Of a stretch of 64,000 nucleotides of DNA, positions 34,204-42,163 are shown one piece after another. The stretch's first letter is position 1. Every line of letters begins with the position of its first letter. Below the pieces are notes generated by a model. The model had not been told where the DNA came from and made no database searches. It saw only the letters and a program-made list of their open reading frames with translations. The position numbers and the translations under genes are program-made. Origin of the DNA: Kribbella sandramycini (GTDB taxonomy: Bacteria > Actinomycetota > Actinomycetes > Propionibacteriales > Kribbellaceae); assembly GCF_013131805.1 (NCBI RefSeq), contig NZ_JABJRC010000001.1:1302001-1366000 (forward strand). The letters are read 5' to 3'.

Positions 34204-35196
34204 ATGAAGCGGACAGTGCGGGACTGGATGCGAGCGACGGCGATTGCACTCCCCAACTTCGACGGCTACGCCGACTGGGAGCCGGCCCTCCACCGCTGGG
34301 CGCCGGCGTTGGGCGACGTCCGCGTGGTCGGACTCGGTGAGGCGACCCACGGGACGCGGGAGTTCTTCCAGCTGAAGGCGCTGATGGTTCGCTATCTGGT
34401 CGAGCGGGCCGGATTCCGGGTGTTCGCACTCGAAGCGCCAGGCAAGCCGGCGCCCGCGGTGAATGCCTACATCCAGGGTGATGCGGTCGATCCCGTTGCC
34501 GCGCTGACTGGATTGGCGAGCTGGCCGTGGCGAACCGAGGAGGTACTCGCGCTGCTCGAGTGGATGCGCTCGTACAACCAGAGTTGCCCGGCCAGTGAGC
34601 GGGTCCGGTTCATCGGCGTCGATCCGCTGGACCCGGACCTGTTCACCGACGTGCCGGAAACCCCGCGAACCGAGGAAGCAGCCGCCGAGTCGTTCTGGGC
34701 AGTTCGGGATCGGCAGATGGCGGAGGCGATTCTCGAAGCAGCCGCGAACGACAAGGTCGTCTTCTGGGGGCACAACGGTCACGTCGGGATGGAGCCGTTC
34801 CTGCCCGGTGCGCCGACGACCGGCCAGGTCCTGCGAGAGAAGCTCGGCACGAGCTACTACGCCGTCGGTCTGCTCTTCGGGCGCGGCTCACTGCGGGCCT
34901 TCCGGAGCGAGCCGACCAACGCCGGCGAGCCCGACATCGTCCACCGCGGCCGACCGGTCCCCTGGTCGGCCGAGGCCGCGCTGGGCCGCGCCCTCGGCAC
35001 TGCGCATCTGCTCGACCTACGCGCCGCTCCCCCGGACGCCGCTCGGTGGCTGGGTGAACAGCGATGGGTCGGCGGCTTCGGGGCGGACTCACCCCGATGG
35101 CCCATCCTCAGCTTCAACATCACCCGGCTGGCGACGGCGTACGACGCGATCGCCTACCTCCCGACGTCGTCGCCGTCGCGGCCGCTGCCGAAGTAG
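34204..35196 (+). CDS. Erythromycin esterase family protein
   Basis: A 330-residue cytoplasmic protein of the EreA/EreB-like esterase family, shorter than the 400-residue resistance enzymes. The N-terminal active-site motif is GLGEATHGTREFFQLK (E46, H49), followed by FALEAPG, RFIGVDPLDPD and VVFWGHNGHVGM with the second histidine pair. Family members include succinoglycan synthesis proteins and macrolide esterases; resistance should not be assumed. No ribosome-binding site is visible; a TATTAT -10 suggests leaderless expression. Its 3' end overlaps the convergent epimerase gene by 43 nt. Confidence 0.85.
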   Translation: MKRTVRDWMRATAIALPNFDGYADWEPALHRWAPALGDVRVVGLGEATHGTREFFQLKALMVRYLVERAGFRVFALEAPGKPAPAVNAYIQGDAVDPVAALTGLASWPWRTEEVLALLEWMRSYNQSCPASERVRFIGVDPLDPDLFTDVPETPRTEEAAAESFWAVRDRQMAEAILEAAANDKVVFWGHNGHVGMEPFLPGAPTTGQVLREKLGTSYYAVGLLFGRGSLRAFRSEPTNAGEPDIVHRGRPVPWSAEAALGRALGTAHLLDLRAAPPDAARWLGEQRWVGGFGADSPRWPILSFNITRLATAYDAIAYLPTSSPSRPLPK

Positions 35197-36023
35197 TGGC
35201 CTGATTCGAGATCGGTCAGCAGGTCGGGGCGCTCGGGTTTCCAGCCGAGCAGCTCCCGTGTCGCCGCGCTCGATGTCGGGTTGTCGAAGCTGAGCAGGGG
35301 CGCGAAACCACCGAAGTGCTGCGCGGCTTCGGCGGCCGGGATCTCCACGGTCGGTACGCCGAGGCGACGGCCGATCACGGTCGCGATGTCGCGCACGGCG
35401 ACCCCTTCGTCAGCCGCGGCGGACAGCTGTGATCCGCTCGGCGCCTGCTCCAGAGCGAGCCGGTAGAGGCGGGCGACGTCGAGCGTGTGGACGGCGGGCC
35501 AGCGCGTCGCGCCGACGTACCCGGAGACCCCCGTGGCCCGGGCGATGCCGATCAGGGTCGGGACGAACCCGCCGCGATCGAGCTCGCTGTGCACGACCTG
35601 CGGGACGGCGATCAGGAGTGGGCGGACACCGCGGTCGGCGAAGGTCAGGATCTCGTTCGCGATCGCGGCCCGCGGATGCTCGACACCGCCGAGGCCGATT
35701 CCGATGAACGTCTTGCCGGTCCCGGCCAGGGCGTCGCCGAAGGCCCGGACCACCGCCAGATCAGCGGTCGCCGCGGCGGCGTACTCACCGGCCATGACGG
35801 CCTCGTGGTCGTAGGCGAGATGGATGACGGCGTCCACCTCGGCGACCACGGCGGGATCAAGCTGATTGACGTCGCCTCGGCGTACGTCGGCGCCAGTCGC
35901 GCGCACCACGGCGGCCGCGCGCTCGGAGCGGGCGAGCCCGACGACCTGATGCCCGTTCGCGAGCAACTCCGGCACGATCGCCGACCCGAGGTGCCCACCG
36001 GCACCGGTGACCAGAACACGCAT
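35154..36023 (-). CDS. NAD-dependent epimerase/dehydratase-like protein
   Basis: A 289-residue extended SDR/atypical SDR. The N-terminal Rossmann motif is VLVTGAGGHLGSAIVPEL, with VIHLAYDHE after it; the catalytic YxxxK is not evident, so it may be an atypical member acting as a reductase or NADP sensor. ATG 36023 has a GGAGGA site. A palindromic operator pair lies directly upstream, so the gene is probably repressed by a TetR/MarR-type regulator not located next to it. Confidence 0.85.
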   Translation of the reverse strand: MRVLVTGAGGHLGSAIVPELLANGHQVVGLARSERAAAVVRATGADVRRGDVNQLDPAVVAEVDAVIHLAYDHEAVMAGEYAAAATADLAVVRAFGDALAGTGKTFIGIGLGGVEHPRAAIANEILTFADRGVRPLLIAVPQVVHSELDRGGFVPTLIGIARATGVSGYVGATRWPAVHTLDVARLYRLALEQAPSGSQLSAAADEGVAVRDIATVIGRRLGVPTVEIPAAEAAQHFGGFAPLLSFDNPTSSAATRELLGWKPERPDLLTDLESGHYFGSGRDGDDVGR

Positions 36024-36034
36024 GTCTTCCTCCA

Positions 36035-36057
36035 GTGATGAGACCAAGTCCCATCAC
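36035..36057. promoter_or_regulatory. Operator 1: 23-bp dyad upstream of epimerase gene
   Basis: GTGATG-A-GAC, three central bases, then GTC-C-CATCAC: nine of ten base pairs are symmetric. It lies 12 nt upstream of the epimerase ATG. The core recurs 15 bp further upstream as operator 2. Confidence 0.65.
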
Positions 36058-36071
36058 GGTAGCACCCTGAC

Positions 36072-36084
36072 GGGACTTTGTCCC
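36072..36084. promoter_or_regulatory. Operator 2: GGGACTTTGTCCC
   Basis: A perfect 5-bp dyad around TTT, followed by ATCAC. Read on the opposite strand, operator 1 has the related sequence GGGACTTGGTCTCATCAC, so the two sites carry the same element in opposite orientation. Such arrangements are typical of TetR-family sites. Confidence 0.6.
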
Positions 36085-36140
36085 ATCACAGGCGTAGGGC
36101 TGGGTACTCTGTCGGCAGACCGCCATGGGAGGGCGCCCTG

Positions 36141-36611
36141 ATGGATGAGCCGTACAGCCGCGCTGAGGACCGCGGCGAACAGCTGGACCGGCACTGGAAC
36201 GAGCTGCTGCAGGAGCTGCGACTGGCCCAGACCGGCACGCAGATCCTGTTCGCGTTCCTGCTCGGGATCGCGTTCCAGAGCAAGTTCCACGAAGCCGACG
36301 AGTTCACCCACGACGTGTACGCCGGCACCCTGATCGCCAGCAGCCTCGCCGTCGCCCTCTTCCTGGCGCCGGTCGCCTTCCACCGGATGCTCTACAAGCA
36401 GGGGTTGCGCGATCACCTGGTGACGTTCGCCGATCGCCTGGCCCGCGCCGGCCTCGCCTTCCTGGTCCTGGCCGTCTGCGGCGGCGTCCTGATCGCCCTC
36501 GACGTCGTCCTCCGCCGCCCCCTCGCCATCACCACCGTGGCCATCGTCTTCGTCTGGTTCCTGCTTTTCTGGGTAGTTCTGCCCGCTTGGGTCCGGCACC
36601 GGCATCGGTAG
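36141..36611 (+). CDS. DUF6328 family membrane protein
   Basis: A 156-residue protein with the actinobacterial signature ELLQELRLAQTGTQILFAFL, then four hydrophobic segments (about residues 35-55, 70-90, 110-125, 130-150). The N-terminal 25 residues are charged and cytoplasmic. Function unknown. It starts 118 nt from the divergent epimerase gene and is followed after 15 nt by topoisomerase IB, with which it may be cotranscribed. Confidence 0.85.
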   Translation: MDEPYSRAEDRGEQLDRHWNELLQELRLAQTGTQILFAFLLGIAFQSKFHEADEFTHDVYAGTLIASSLAVALFLAPVAFHRMLYKQGLRDHLVTFADRLARAGLAFLVLAVCGGVLIALDVVLRRPLAITTVAIVFVWFLLFWVVLPAWVRHRHR

Positions 36612-36626
36612 TGGGTACCGGGTGGC

Positions 36627-37640
36627 ATGCGACTTCGGCAGAGCCACCCCGGCAAGCCCGGGTACACCCGGCGGGGGCACGGGAGCGGGTTCAGCTACCT
36701 GGACGAGAACGGCAAGCGGATCAAGAACACCGACACGGTCGAGCGGATCAAGACACTCGCGATTCCGCCTGCCTGGCAGGACGTGTGGATCTGTCCGTGG
36801 CCGAACGGACACATCCAGGCGCTGGGCACGGACGAGGCTGGGCGGCGGCAGTACCTGTACCACGACGACTGGCGGACGACGCAGGACGCGGACAAACACG
36901 ACCGGGTCCGGCGGCTGGCGCGGAAGCTGCCCGCGTTCCGGGAGGCTGTTGACGCGGATCTGTGCCGGCGCGGCCTGGATCGGCGCCGAGTGCTCGCGGT
37001 CGCGTTGCGGATGCTCGATTACGGCGTCTTCCGGACTGGCAACACCCGGTACGCCGAGGAGAACGGCAGCCGGGGTGCGGCGACCTTGCTACGGGACGAC
37101 GTCCGCGTCAGCCGCGGGCGAGTGGTTTTCGATTTCGTCGCGAAAGGCGGGCAGGACCGGGCGATCGAACTCACCGACGATCGACTGGCGGCCGCAGTTC
37201 GGTCGTTGAAGCGCGGCCGGCACGGCGGGCCGCGGCTACTCGTCTACCGGGATCGGGACGGGTACCACGACCTCGACGCGGAGCTGGTGAACGAGCGCTT
37301 CCAGGAGCTGGTCGGAGCGGACTACACGGTCAAGGACCTGCGCACCTGGACGGCGACGGTCGTTGCCGCAGTCAACCTTGCCGGCGCCGAGCCGCCGCGG
37401 ACGAAGAAGGCGCTGAATACCGCCGTCACGTCGATGCTGGACGAGGTGTCGGGGCATCTCGGGAACACCCCGGCAGTCGCGCGGGCGTCGTACGTCGATC
37501 CGCGGGTGATCACGCAGTACGAGCGGGGGCGGACGGTCGCGCCGGCTGTCGGGCGGGTCGGGGCTGAACTGGCGGACGAGGAGGTGCGGGGTGCGCTGGA
37601 GCGGGCGGTCAGCCGGTTGTTGGACGAGGACCGTCGCTGA
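36627..37640 (+). CDS. DNA topoisomerase IB, bacterial/poxvirus type
   Basis: A 337-residue type IB topoisomerase. The N-terminal domain has the RIKTLAIPPAWQDVWICP motif, and GHIQALGTDEAGRRQYLYHD follows. The catalytic domain has arginines in ALRMLDYGVFRTGN, the KDLRTWTATV motif, and the DNA-linking tyrosine Y289 in ARASYVDPRV. It nicks and religates one DNA strand through a 3'-phosphotyrosine to relax supercoils. Such genes are scattered among actinomycetes. Confidence 0.95.
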   Translation: MRLRQSHPGKPGYTRRGHGSGFSYLDENGKRIKNTDTVERIKTLAIPPAWQDVWICPWPNGHIQALGTDEAGRRQYLYHDDWRTTQDADKHDRVRRLARKLPAFREAVDADLCRRGLDRRRVLAVALRMLDYGVFRTGNTRYAEENGSRGAATLLRDDVRVSRGRVVFDFVAKGGQDRAIELTDDRLAAAVRSLKRGRHGGPRLLVYRDRDGYHDLDAELVNERFQELVGADYTVKDLRTWTATVVAAVNLAGAEPPRTKKALNTAVTSMLDEVSGHLGNTPAVARASYVDPRVITQYERGRTVAPAVGRVGAELADEEVRGALERAVSRLLDEDRR

Positions 37641-37674
37641 CGGTCGCTGGATGGGGCGACTGATAATCGCTGTA

Positions 37675-38440
37675 TGGAGATCGGGGTGGTTGGGGTTGGG
37701 CGGGTTGGGATGGGGGTGGCTCGGCGGTTGGTGGGGCTGGGTTTTCGGTGCGGGCGTTCGATGTGCGGGGTGAGTTGGCTGGGGCGGTGGTGGGGTTCGG
37801 GGCGGCGTGGGGGGCGCCGGTGGGGCTCGACGTACTGGTGACGGTGTTGCCGGGGAGTCCGGAGTTGCGGGGTGCGGTGGCGGATGGGTTGTTGGGTGGG
37901 GTTCGGCGTGGGGGGGCTTTGGCTGGATCTGACGAGCGCTTCGCCGGAGTTGGGGGTTGAGTTGGCGGCTGCGGCGTCGGCGTCCGGGGTGGAGTATTTG
38001 GAGACGCCGATCGGGGTGGGCCGGCGGCCGCCGCGGCTGGTGCGTTGACGGTGTACGCCGGGGGTTCGGTTGAGGTTCTGGAGCGGGCTCGGCCGGTGCT
38101 GTTGGCTCTGGGGCGGGCCGGCGGGTTGGACGCCGGGGCTTTGCAGGGGTGGCTGGCGGCGAGTCCGGCGACGTCGGAGTTCGTGCGGGACGTCGTACCG
38201 GCGTATCTCGGCGGGGATCGGATGGCGACGTTCGGGCTCGATCGGATCGTCGAGGAGCTGGATTCGCTGACCGCGTTCGCGCGGGCGCACGGCGTACCGG
38301 CGGGGATGGCGGAGGTGACGGCGGGGGTGCACGCGGCGGCGCTGGCGGCGTTCGGGGCGGTGGACGGGGAGCTGCTGGGGATGGAATATCTCGCCGGCGG
38401 TTCGCCGTTTTCTCCGGTACGACCAGTGGAGGAATCATGA
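37675..38440 (+). pseudogene. 6PGDH/3-hydroxyisobutyrate dehydrogenase-like gene broken by three frame changes
   Basis: Reading from ATG 37675 gives MEIGVVGVGRVGMGVARRL, a Rossmann start typical of the 6PGDH NAD-binding family. Homology then moves to another frame near 37750 (RAFDVRGELAGAVV, LDVLVTVLPGSPEL), shifts again at a run of seven G at 37910-37916 (LWLDLTSASPELGVE, VEYLETPIGVG), and once more near 38020 (AAAGALTVYAGGSVEVLERA, then the helical C-terminal domain to 38440). Joined, the pieces give about 255 residues, near normal length. The end overlaps the VOC gene start (ATGA), as in a once intact operon. Sequencing error in G-rich DNA is an alternative. Confidence 0.75.
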
Positions 38441-39063
38441 GTACCGAGCTCAAGCTCGAGGCTGTCGTCATCCCCGTCGCCGACGTCGATCGGTCGAAGG
38501 AGTTCTACACCGGGCTGGGTTGGCGGCTGGACGCCGACTTCGCCTTCGAGAACGGGTTCCGCGTCGTCCAGTTCACGCCGCCGGGGTCGCCGGCGTCCGT
38601 TCAGTTCGGCAGCCGGATCACGACGGCCGAGCCGGGGAGTGGTCAAGGTCTGTACCTGGTGGTGCCGGATGTCGAGGCGGCGGTCAAGGGGCTGACTGGG
38701 CTCGGCGTCGCGGTCGGCGAGGTCTTCCACCCGGCGGCGCCTGGCGCGCAGTTCGAGCCGGGTAAGGGTGATCGTGCCGCCGGCCGTGATCCGAACGGCG
38801 GCAGCTACGGCTCGTTCGCCACCTTCACCGACCCCGACCACAACACCTGGCTGATCCAGGAGGTGACCACCCGGCTCCCCGACCGGGTCGACCCGACCAT
38901 CACCTACACGTCGGCTGACGATCTACGCGCTGCCCTTGAACGGGCTGCCGCGGCCCACGGCGAGCACGAGAAGCGCCACGGCGGGGTGTACGACGAAGCC
39001 TGGCCCGCTTGGTACGCCGACTACATGACAGCCGAGAACACCGGTCAGCCCCTGCCCGAGTAG
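38437..39063 (+). CDS. VOC family (glyoxalase/bleomycin-resistance fold) protein
   Basis: A 208-residue protein with a vicinal-oxygen-chelate domain in residues 5-150: VVIPVADVDRSKEFYTGLGW, GLYLVVPDVEAAVKGL, FTDPDHNTWLIQEV with the metal glutamate. A C-terminal helical tail (about 60 residues, HGEHEKRHGGVYDEAWPAWY) is common in actinobacterial members. Enzyme activity unknown. ATG 38437 follows GGAGGA and overlaps the stop of the broken dehydrogenase gene. Confidence 0.88.
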   Translation: MSTELKLEAVVIPVADVDRSKEFYTGLGWRLDADFAFENGFRVVQFTPPGSPASVQFGSRITTAEPGSGQGLYLVVPDVEAAVKGLTGLGVAVGEVFHPAAPGAQFEPGKGDRAAGRDPNGGSYGSFATFTDPDHNTWLIQEVTTRLPDRVDPTITYTSADDLRAALERAAAAHGEHEKRHGGVYDEAWPAWYADYMTAENTGQPLPE

Positions 39064-39411
39064 CCCGTGGTCACTTCACCCACAACCGGCGACCACCCCG
39101 GCACGCCCACCTAGCCACCGCCGGGGATGTTGTAGTTCAGAGCCTGCTACCTGGTGAGGGTTTGGGTGGTTGGGTTGCGCGGTTGGCACGGGGTGGGATG
39201 GGTGGCTGGTGCGGATTGGGCGGTCGGCTGGCGCGGGTGGGCTGGGTGGATGGCGTGGGCCTGGGGTTGTGGCTGGCGAGGTGGGGTTGGGGGCGCCGGG
39301 CGGAGGCGGGATGGGCCGCCCCCGGCCTGTCCTGCGGTCCGCCCGGCGCCGGCGGTCGCCCCTGCGCGACCGGTGCGACCGTCCCGCCCCGGGACGGTCG
39401 CGGGTGGGTGG
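39064..39411. other. 348-bp gene-free, G-rich stretch
   Basis: Between the VOC gene and the ferredoxin reductase gene lies low-complexity DNA dominated by GGGT and GGTGGG runs on the plus strand. Translated frames look like noise and no family match was recognised. The right end carries the reductase terminator. The G runs could form quadruplexes. Confidence 0.6.
39375..39401 (-). terminator. Terminator after the ferredoxin reductase gene
   Basis: A perfect 11-bp stem, GCGACCGTCCC and GGGACGGTCGC, with a 5-nt loop, beginning 11 nt after the reductase stop. Confidence 0.8.
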
Positions 39412-40758
39412 TCAGGGGGTTCGGGTGGCGGCGCGGAGCATGTCTTCGCGGGGGACGACCTTGATGCGGGCGCGGTTCTGGGCGGCGCCGAGGGCGATCT
39501 CGTGGGCGTCGAGGCGGGACCAGGCTTCGGCGTCCACGACCACGGCGCCGTTGGCGGTGAGGTGGTTGAGGATGGCGTCGGGGTCGGTTTCCTCGGGGCC
39601 GGGGAGGGTGTCGAGATCGGCCAGCAGGCTGGCGATGGTCTCGGCGGCGTCGGACTTGGTGTGACCGATCAGGCCGACCGGGCCGCGCTTGATCCAGCCG
39701 GTCACGTACATCCCTTCGAGGGGGACGCCGTCCAGGTCGAGGATGCGGCCGCGGTCGTTGGTGATGACGCCGGCCTGGTGATCGAACGGCAGGCCCGGCA
39801 GGTGACTGGAGAGGTACCCGACGGCGCGATAAACGGCCTGGACCGGGGTGTCGACGTACTCGCCGGTGCCCTTCGCGTTCCCATCGCCCTGCAGTTGCGT
39901 GCGCTCGGTGCGCAGCCCCTCGACCCGGTCGGCGCCGAGCACCTCGACGGGCGCCTGGCAGAGGTGGATGTGGATGCGGTGCGGGGCCCCGGTCGGCTCG
40001 GCGTCGAGGTGCTTGAGCAGGGTGTCGACGACGAGCCGGGTGCTCTTGGACGCCGTGATCGCCGCCTGGCTCGCCTCGTCGATCTCGAAGCCCTCCGGGT
40101 GCACGATCACGTCGACCGACGGCGAGTGCGACAGCTCGCGCAGCTCCATCGGGGTGAACTTGATCTGCGCCGGACCGCGCCGCGCGAACACGTGGATATC
40201 CGTGGCCTGGTTGAGTTTCAGGCCCTGGTAGACGTTGTCGGCGATCTCGGTCGTGAGCTGCTCGTCGGCCGGCTTGGCCAGCATTCGCGCAACGTCCAGC
40301 GCGACGTTCCCGGCGCCGATCACCGCCACCGACTTCGCCTCCAGCGGCCACTCCCGCGGGACATCCGGGTGCCCGGCGTACCAGCTGACGAAGTCCGCGG
40401 CGCCGTGGTTCCCCGGCAGGTCGACCCCGGGGATGTCGAGCGCCCGGTCGCTGATCGCGCCGGTCGCGAAGATCACCGCGTCGTAGTGCCGGCGCAGGTC
40501 GTCGAGTTTGACGTCGACGCCGTACGAGACGTTGCCGATGAACCGGATCCGCTCGTGACCGAGCACCCGGTGCAGCGCCTTGATGATCTCCTTGATCCGC
40601 GGGTGGTCCGGCGCGACGCCGTACCGCACCAGCCCGAACGGCGCCGGCAGCCGCTCGATCAGATCGACCCGCACCGTGGGGTGCTCCTTGGTCAGAATGT
40701 CGGCGGCGTACATCCCGGCCGGGCCGGCGCCGACCACCGCAACACGCAGATCCTTCAC
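39412..40758 (-). CDS. fprA: Ferredoxin--NADP+ reductase, FprA-like (adrenodoxin reductase family)
   Basis: A 448-residue flavoprotein. FAD is bound at VVGAGPAGMYAAD (residues 8-20), followed by the ERLPAPFGLVRYGVAPDHP signature of the glutathione-reductase-like FprA family. NADP is bound around IGAGNVALDVARML, and the C-terminal GWIKRGPVGLIGHTK is present. It moves electrons between NADPH and ferredoxin for P450s or iron release. An IdeR-type iron box 18 nt upstream of the ATG suggests it is induced by iron starvation, which would fit a role in reductive iron release. Confidence 0.95.
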   Translation of the reverse strand: MKDLRVAVVGAGPAGMYAADILTKEHPTVRVDLIERLPAPFGLVRYGVAPDHPRIKEIIKALHRVLGHERIRFIGNVSYGVDVKLDDLRRHYDAVIFATGAISDRALDIPGVDLPGNHGAADFVSWYAGHPDVPREWPLEAKSVAVIGAGNVALDVARMLAKPADEQLTTEIADNVYQGLKLNQATDIHVFARRGPAQIKFTPMELRELSHSPSVDVIVHPEGFEIDEASQAAITASKSTRLVVDTLLKHLDAEPTGAPHRIHIHLCQAPVEVLGADRVEGLRTERTQLQGDGNAKGTGEYVDTPVQAVYRAVGYLSSHLPGLPFDHQAGVITNDRGRILDLDGVPLEGMYVTGWIKRGPVGLIGHTKSDAAETIASLLADLDTLPGPEETDPDAILNHLTANGAVVVDAEAWSRLDAHEIALGAAQNRARIKVVPREDMLRAATRTP

Positions 40759-40775
40759 AACAAACGCTCCAATGC

Positions 40776-40794
40776 TTAGGTAACCCTTACTTTA
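40776..40794 (-). promoter_or_regulatory. IdeR/DmdR-type iron box upstream of fprA
   Basis: TTAGGTAACCCTTACTTTA matches the 19-bp consensus TTAGGTWAGSCTWACCTWA at 17 of 19 positions. It lies 18 nt before the reductase start, so iron-loaded repressor would block transcription. Confidence 0.75.
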
Positions 40795-40866
40795 CCGAGC
40801 GCAATCAGCCCTCCCCCGCCGAAGACCACGGAATGGACGTGAGTGATCTCTCGTTCAGGCGTGTTA

Positions 40867-40882
40867 GATTATGGTCATCATC
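40867..40882. promoter_or_regulatory. Operator-like dyad at the SDR/TetR promoter
   Basis: GATTATGGTCATCATC is a dyad of GATnATG and CATnATC. It overlaps the possible -10 TAGATT (40865-40870) and lies 22 nt before the SDR start, a fitting place for the TetR protein encoded next in the operon. Confidence 0.5.
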
Positions 40883-40903
40883 TTTTTGACAGTGGAGGAC
40901 CCC

Positions 40904-41578
40904 ATGGAGTTGCACGGAGCGGTCGCAGTCGTGACCGGGAGTAACCGAGGGCTGGGCCGCGAGCTCGCCCGCCAACTGGTCGAGCGCGGCGCCAAGGTGT
41001 ACGGCGGCGCCCGGCGCCCCGAGACCGTCGACCTCCCCGGCGTCGTCCCGCTCCAGCTCGACGTCACCGACCCGGAGTCCATCCAGCAGGCCGCCCGGAC
41101 GGCGAGTGACGCCACCCTGCTGATCAACAACGCCGGCGTCTCCACCCACACCGCGCTCGTCGCGGGCGACTGGGACAACATCAAGCTCGAACTCGACACC
41201 CACCTCGTCGGCCCGCTGCTGCTGACCCGCGCCTTCGCTCCCGTCATCGAAGCGAACGGCGGCGGCGCCATCCACAACGTCGCCTCCGTGCTGTCCTGGG
41301 TGCACAACCTCGAGGCGTACGCCGCCTACAGCGTCGCCAAGGCGGCCGAATGGGCGATGACCCGCAACGTCCACGCCGAGCTGAAGCCCCGCGGGATCGA
41401 GGTCAGCTCCCTGCACGTCGGCTATATGGACACCGACATGGCCGACTACGTCCCCGCCGACCAGAAGACCGACCCCGCCGCCGTCGCCAAGTACGCTCTC
41501 GACGGCATCGCCGCCGGTGACGCCGAGATCGTCGTCGACGACTTCACCCGCGGCGTCCGCGACAGCATCTTCAAGTAG
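40904..41578 (+). CDS. SDR family oxidoreductase
   Basis: A 224-residue classical short-chain dehydrogenase: cofactor motif VVTGSNRGLGREL, LINNAG, IHNVASVLSW with the catalytic serine, and YAAYSVAKAAEWA with tyrosine and lysine. The arginine after the glycine motif (GARRPE) suggests NADPH preference. Substrate unknown. GGAGG lies before ATG 40904. The TetR gene starts 9 nt after its stop, so the two form a self-regulated operon. Confidence 0.92.
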   Translation: MELHGAVAVVTGSNRGLGRELARQLVERGAKVYGGARRPETVDLPGVVPLQLDVTDPESIQQAARTASDATLLINNAGVSTHTALVAGDWDNIKLELDTHLVGPLLLTRAFAPVIEANGGGAIHNVASVLSWVHNLEAYAAYSVAKAAEWAMTRNVHAELKPRGIEVSSLHVGYMDTDMADYVPADQKTDPAAVAKYALDGIAAGDAEIVVDDFTRGVRDSIFK

Positions 41579-41587
41579 GAGGCAGGT

Positions 41588-42163
41588 ATGGGCCGGGCGT
41601 CGAAGGCGGAGATGGCGCAGCATCGCGCGGACGTCGTACAGGCGACGGCCCGCCTGGTGCGGGAGCGTGGGAGCGCCGGGGTCAGCGTGCAGGACGTGAT
41701 GTCCGAGGCCGGGCTGACCCATGGCGGGTTCTACAAACACTTCGGGTCGAAGGACGAGTTGATCGGCATCGCCGCGACGGAGGCCTTCGACGAGGTGCTG
41801 GTCCGGCTGGCGGATGCGATCGCCGCGCCGGACGGCCGGGCCCAGGTCTTGCAGGAGTATCTGTCGATCGAGCATCGCGACGACCCCGGCCAGGGCTGTG
41901 CCTGTACGGCGCTGGCCGACGACTCGATCCATGCCGGGCCGGGCAGTCCGATCCGGACGGCGTACATCGAGGGCGTCGACAAGACGCTGGAGGCGTTCCG
42001 CGCGTTCGAGCCCGGAACGGACACCCGCCGGCGGGCGATCGCCGATCTGGCGACGCTCGTCGGCGCGGTGACGCTGGCCCGGGCGACCAGCGGCACCCTG
42101 CTGTCCGAGGAGATCCTCGGGACGGTGCTCGACGAGCTGACCGAGCGGGTCAGTCCAGCTTGA
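41588..42163 (+). CDS. TetR/AcrR-family transcriptional regulator
   Basis: A 191-residue repressor with helix-turn-helix VSVQDVMSEAGLTHGGFYKHF and a C-terminal domain of the TetR_C_16-like type carrying two cysteines in QGCACTALADD. Those cysteines suggest response to a reactive electrophile, as in NemR-like proteins, which fits control of the upstream SDR. Its 3' end overlaps the convergent deformylase gene by 14 nt. Confidence 0.92.
   Translation: MGRASKAEMAQHRADVVQATARLVRERGSAGVSVQDVMSEAGLTHGGFYKHFGSKDELIGIAATEAFDEVLVRLADAIAAPDGRAQVLQEYLSIEHRDDPGQGCACTALADDSIHAGPGSPIRTAYIEGVDKTLEAFRAFEPGTDTRRRAIADLATLVGAVTLARATSGTLLSEEILGTVLDELTERVSPA

Noticed and set aside
34204..35196. Macrolide resistance gene
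   Set aside because: It belongs to the erythromycin esterase family but is short and not in a resistance or mobile context; resistance cannot be claimed.
39064..39411. Small plus-strand genes in the G-rich gap
   Set aside because: Translations are Gly/Trp/Val/Arg low complexity with no ribosome-binding site or recognisable domain.
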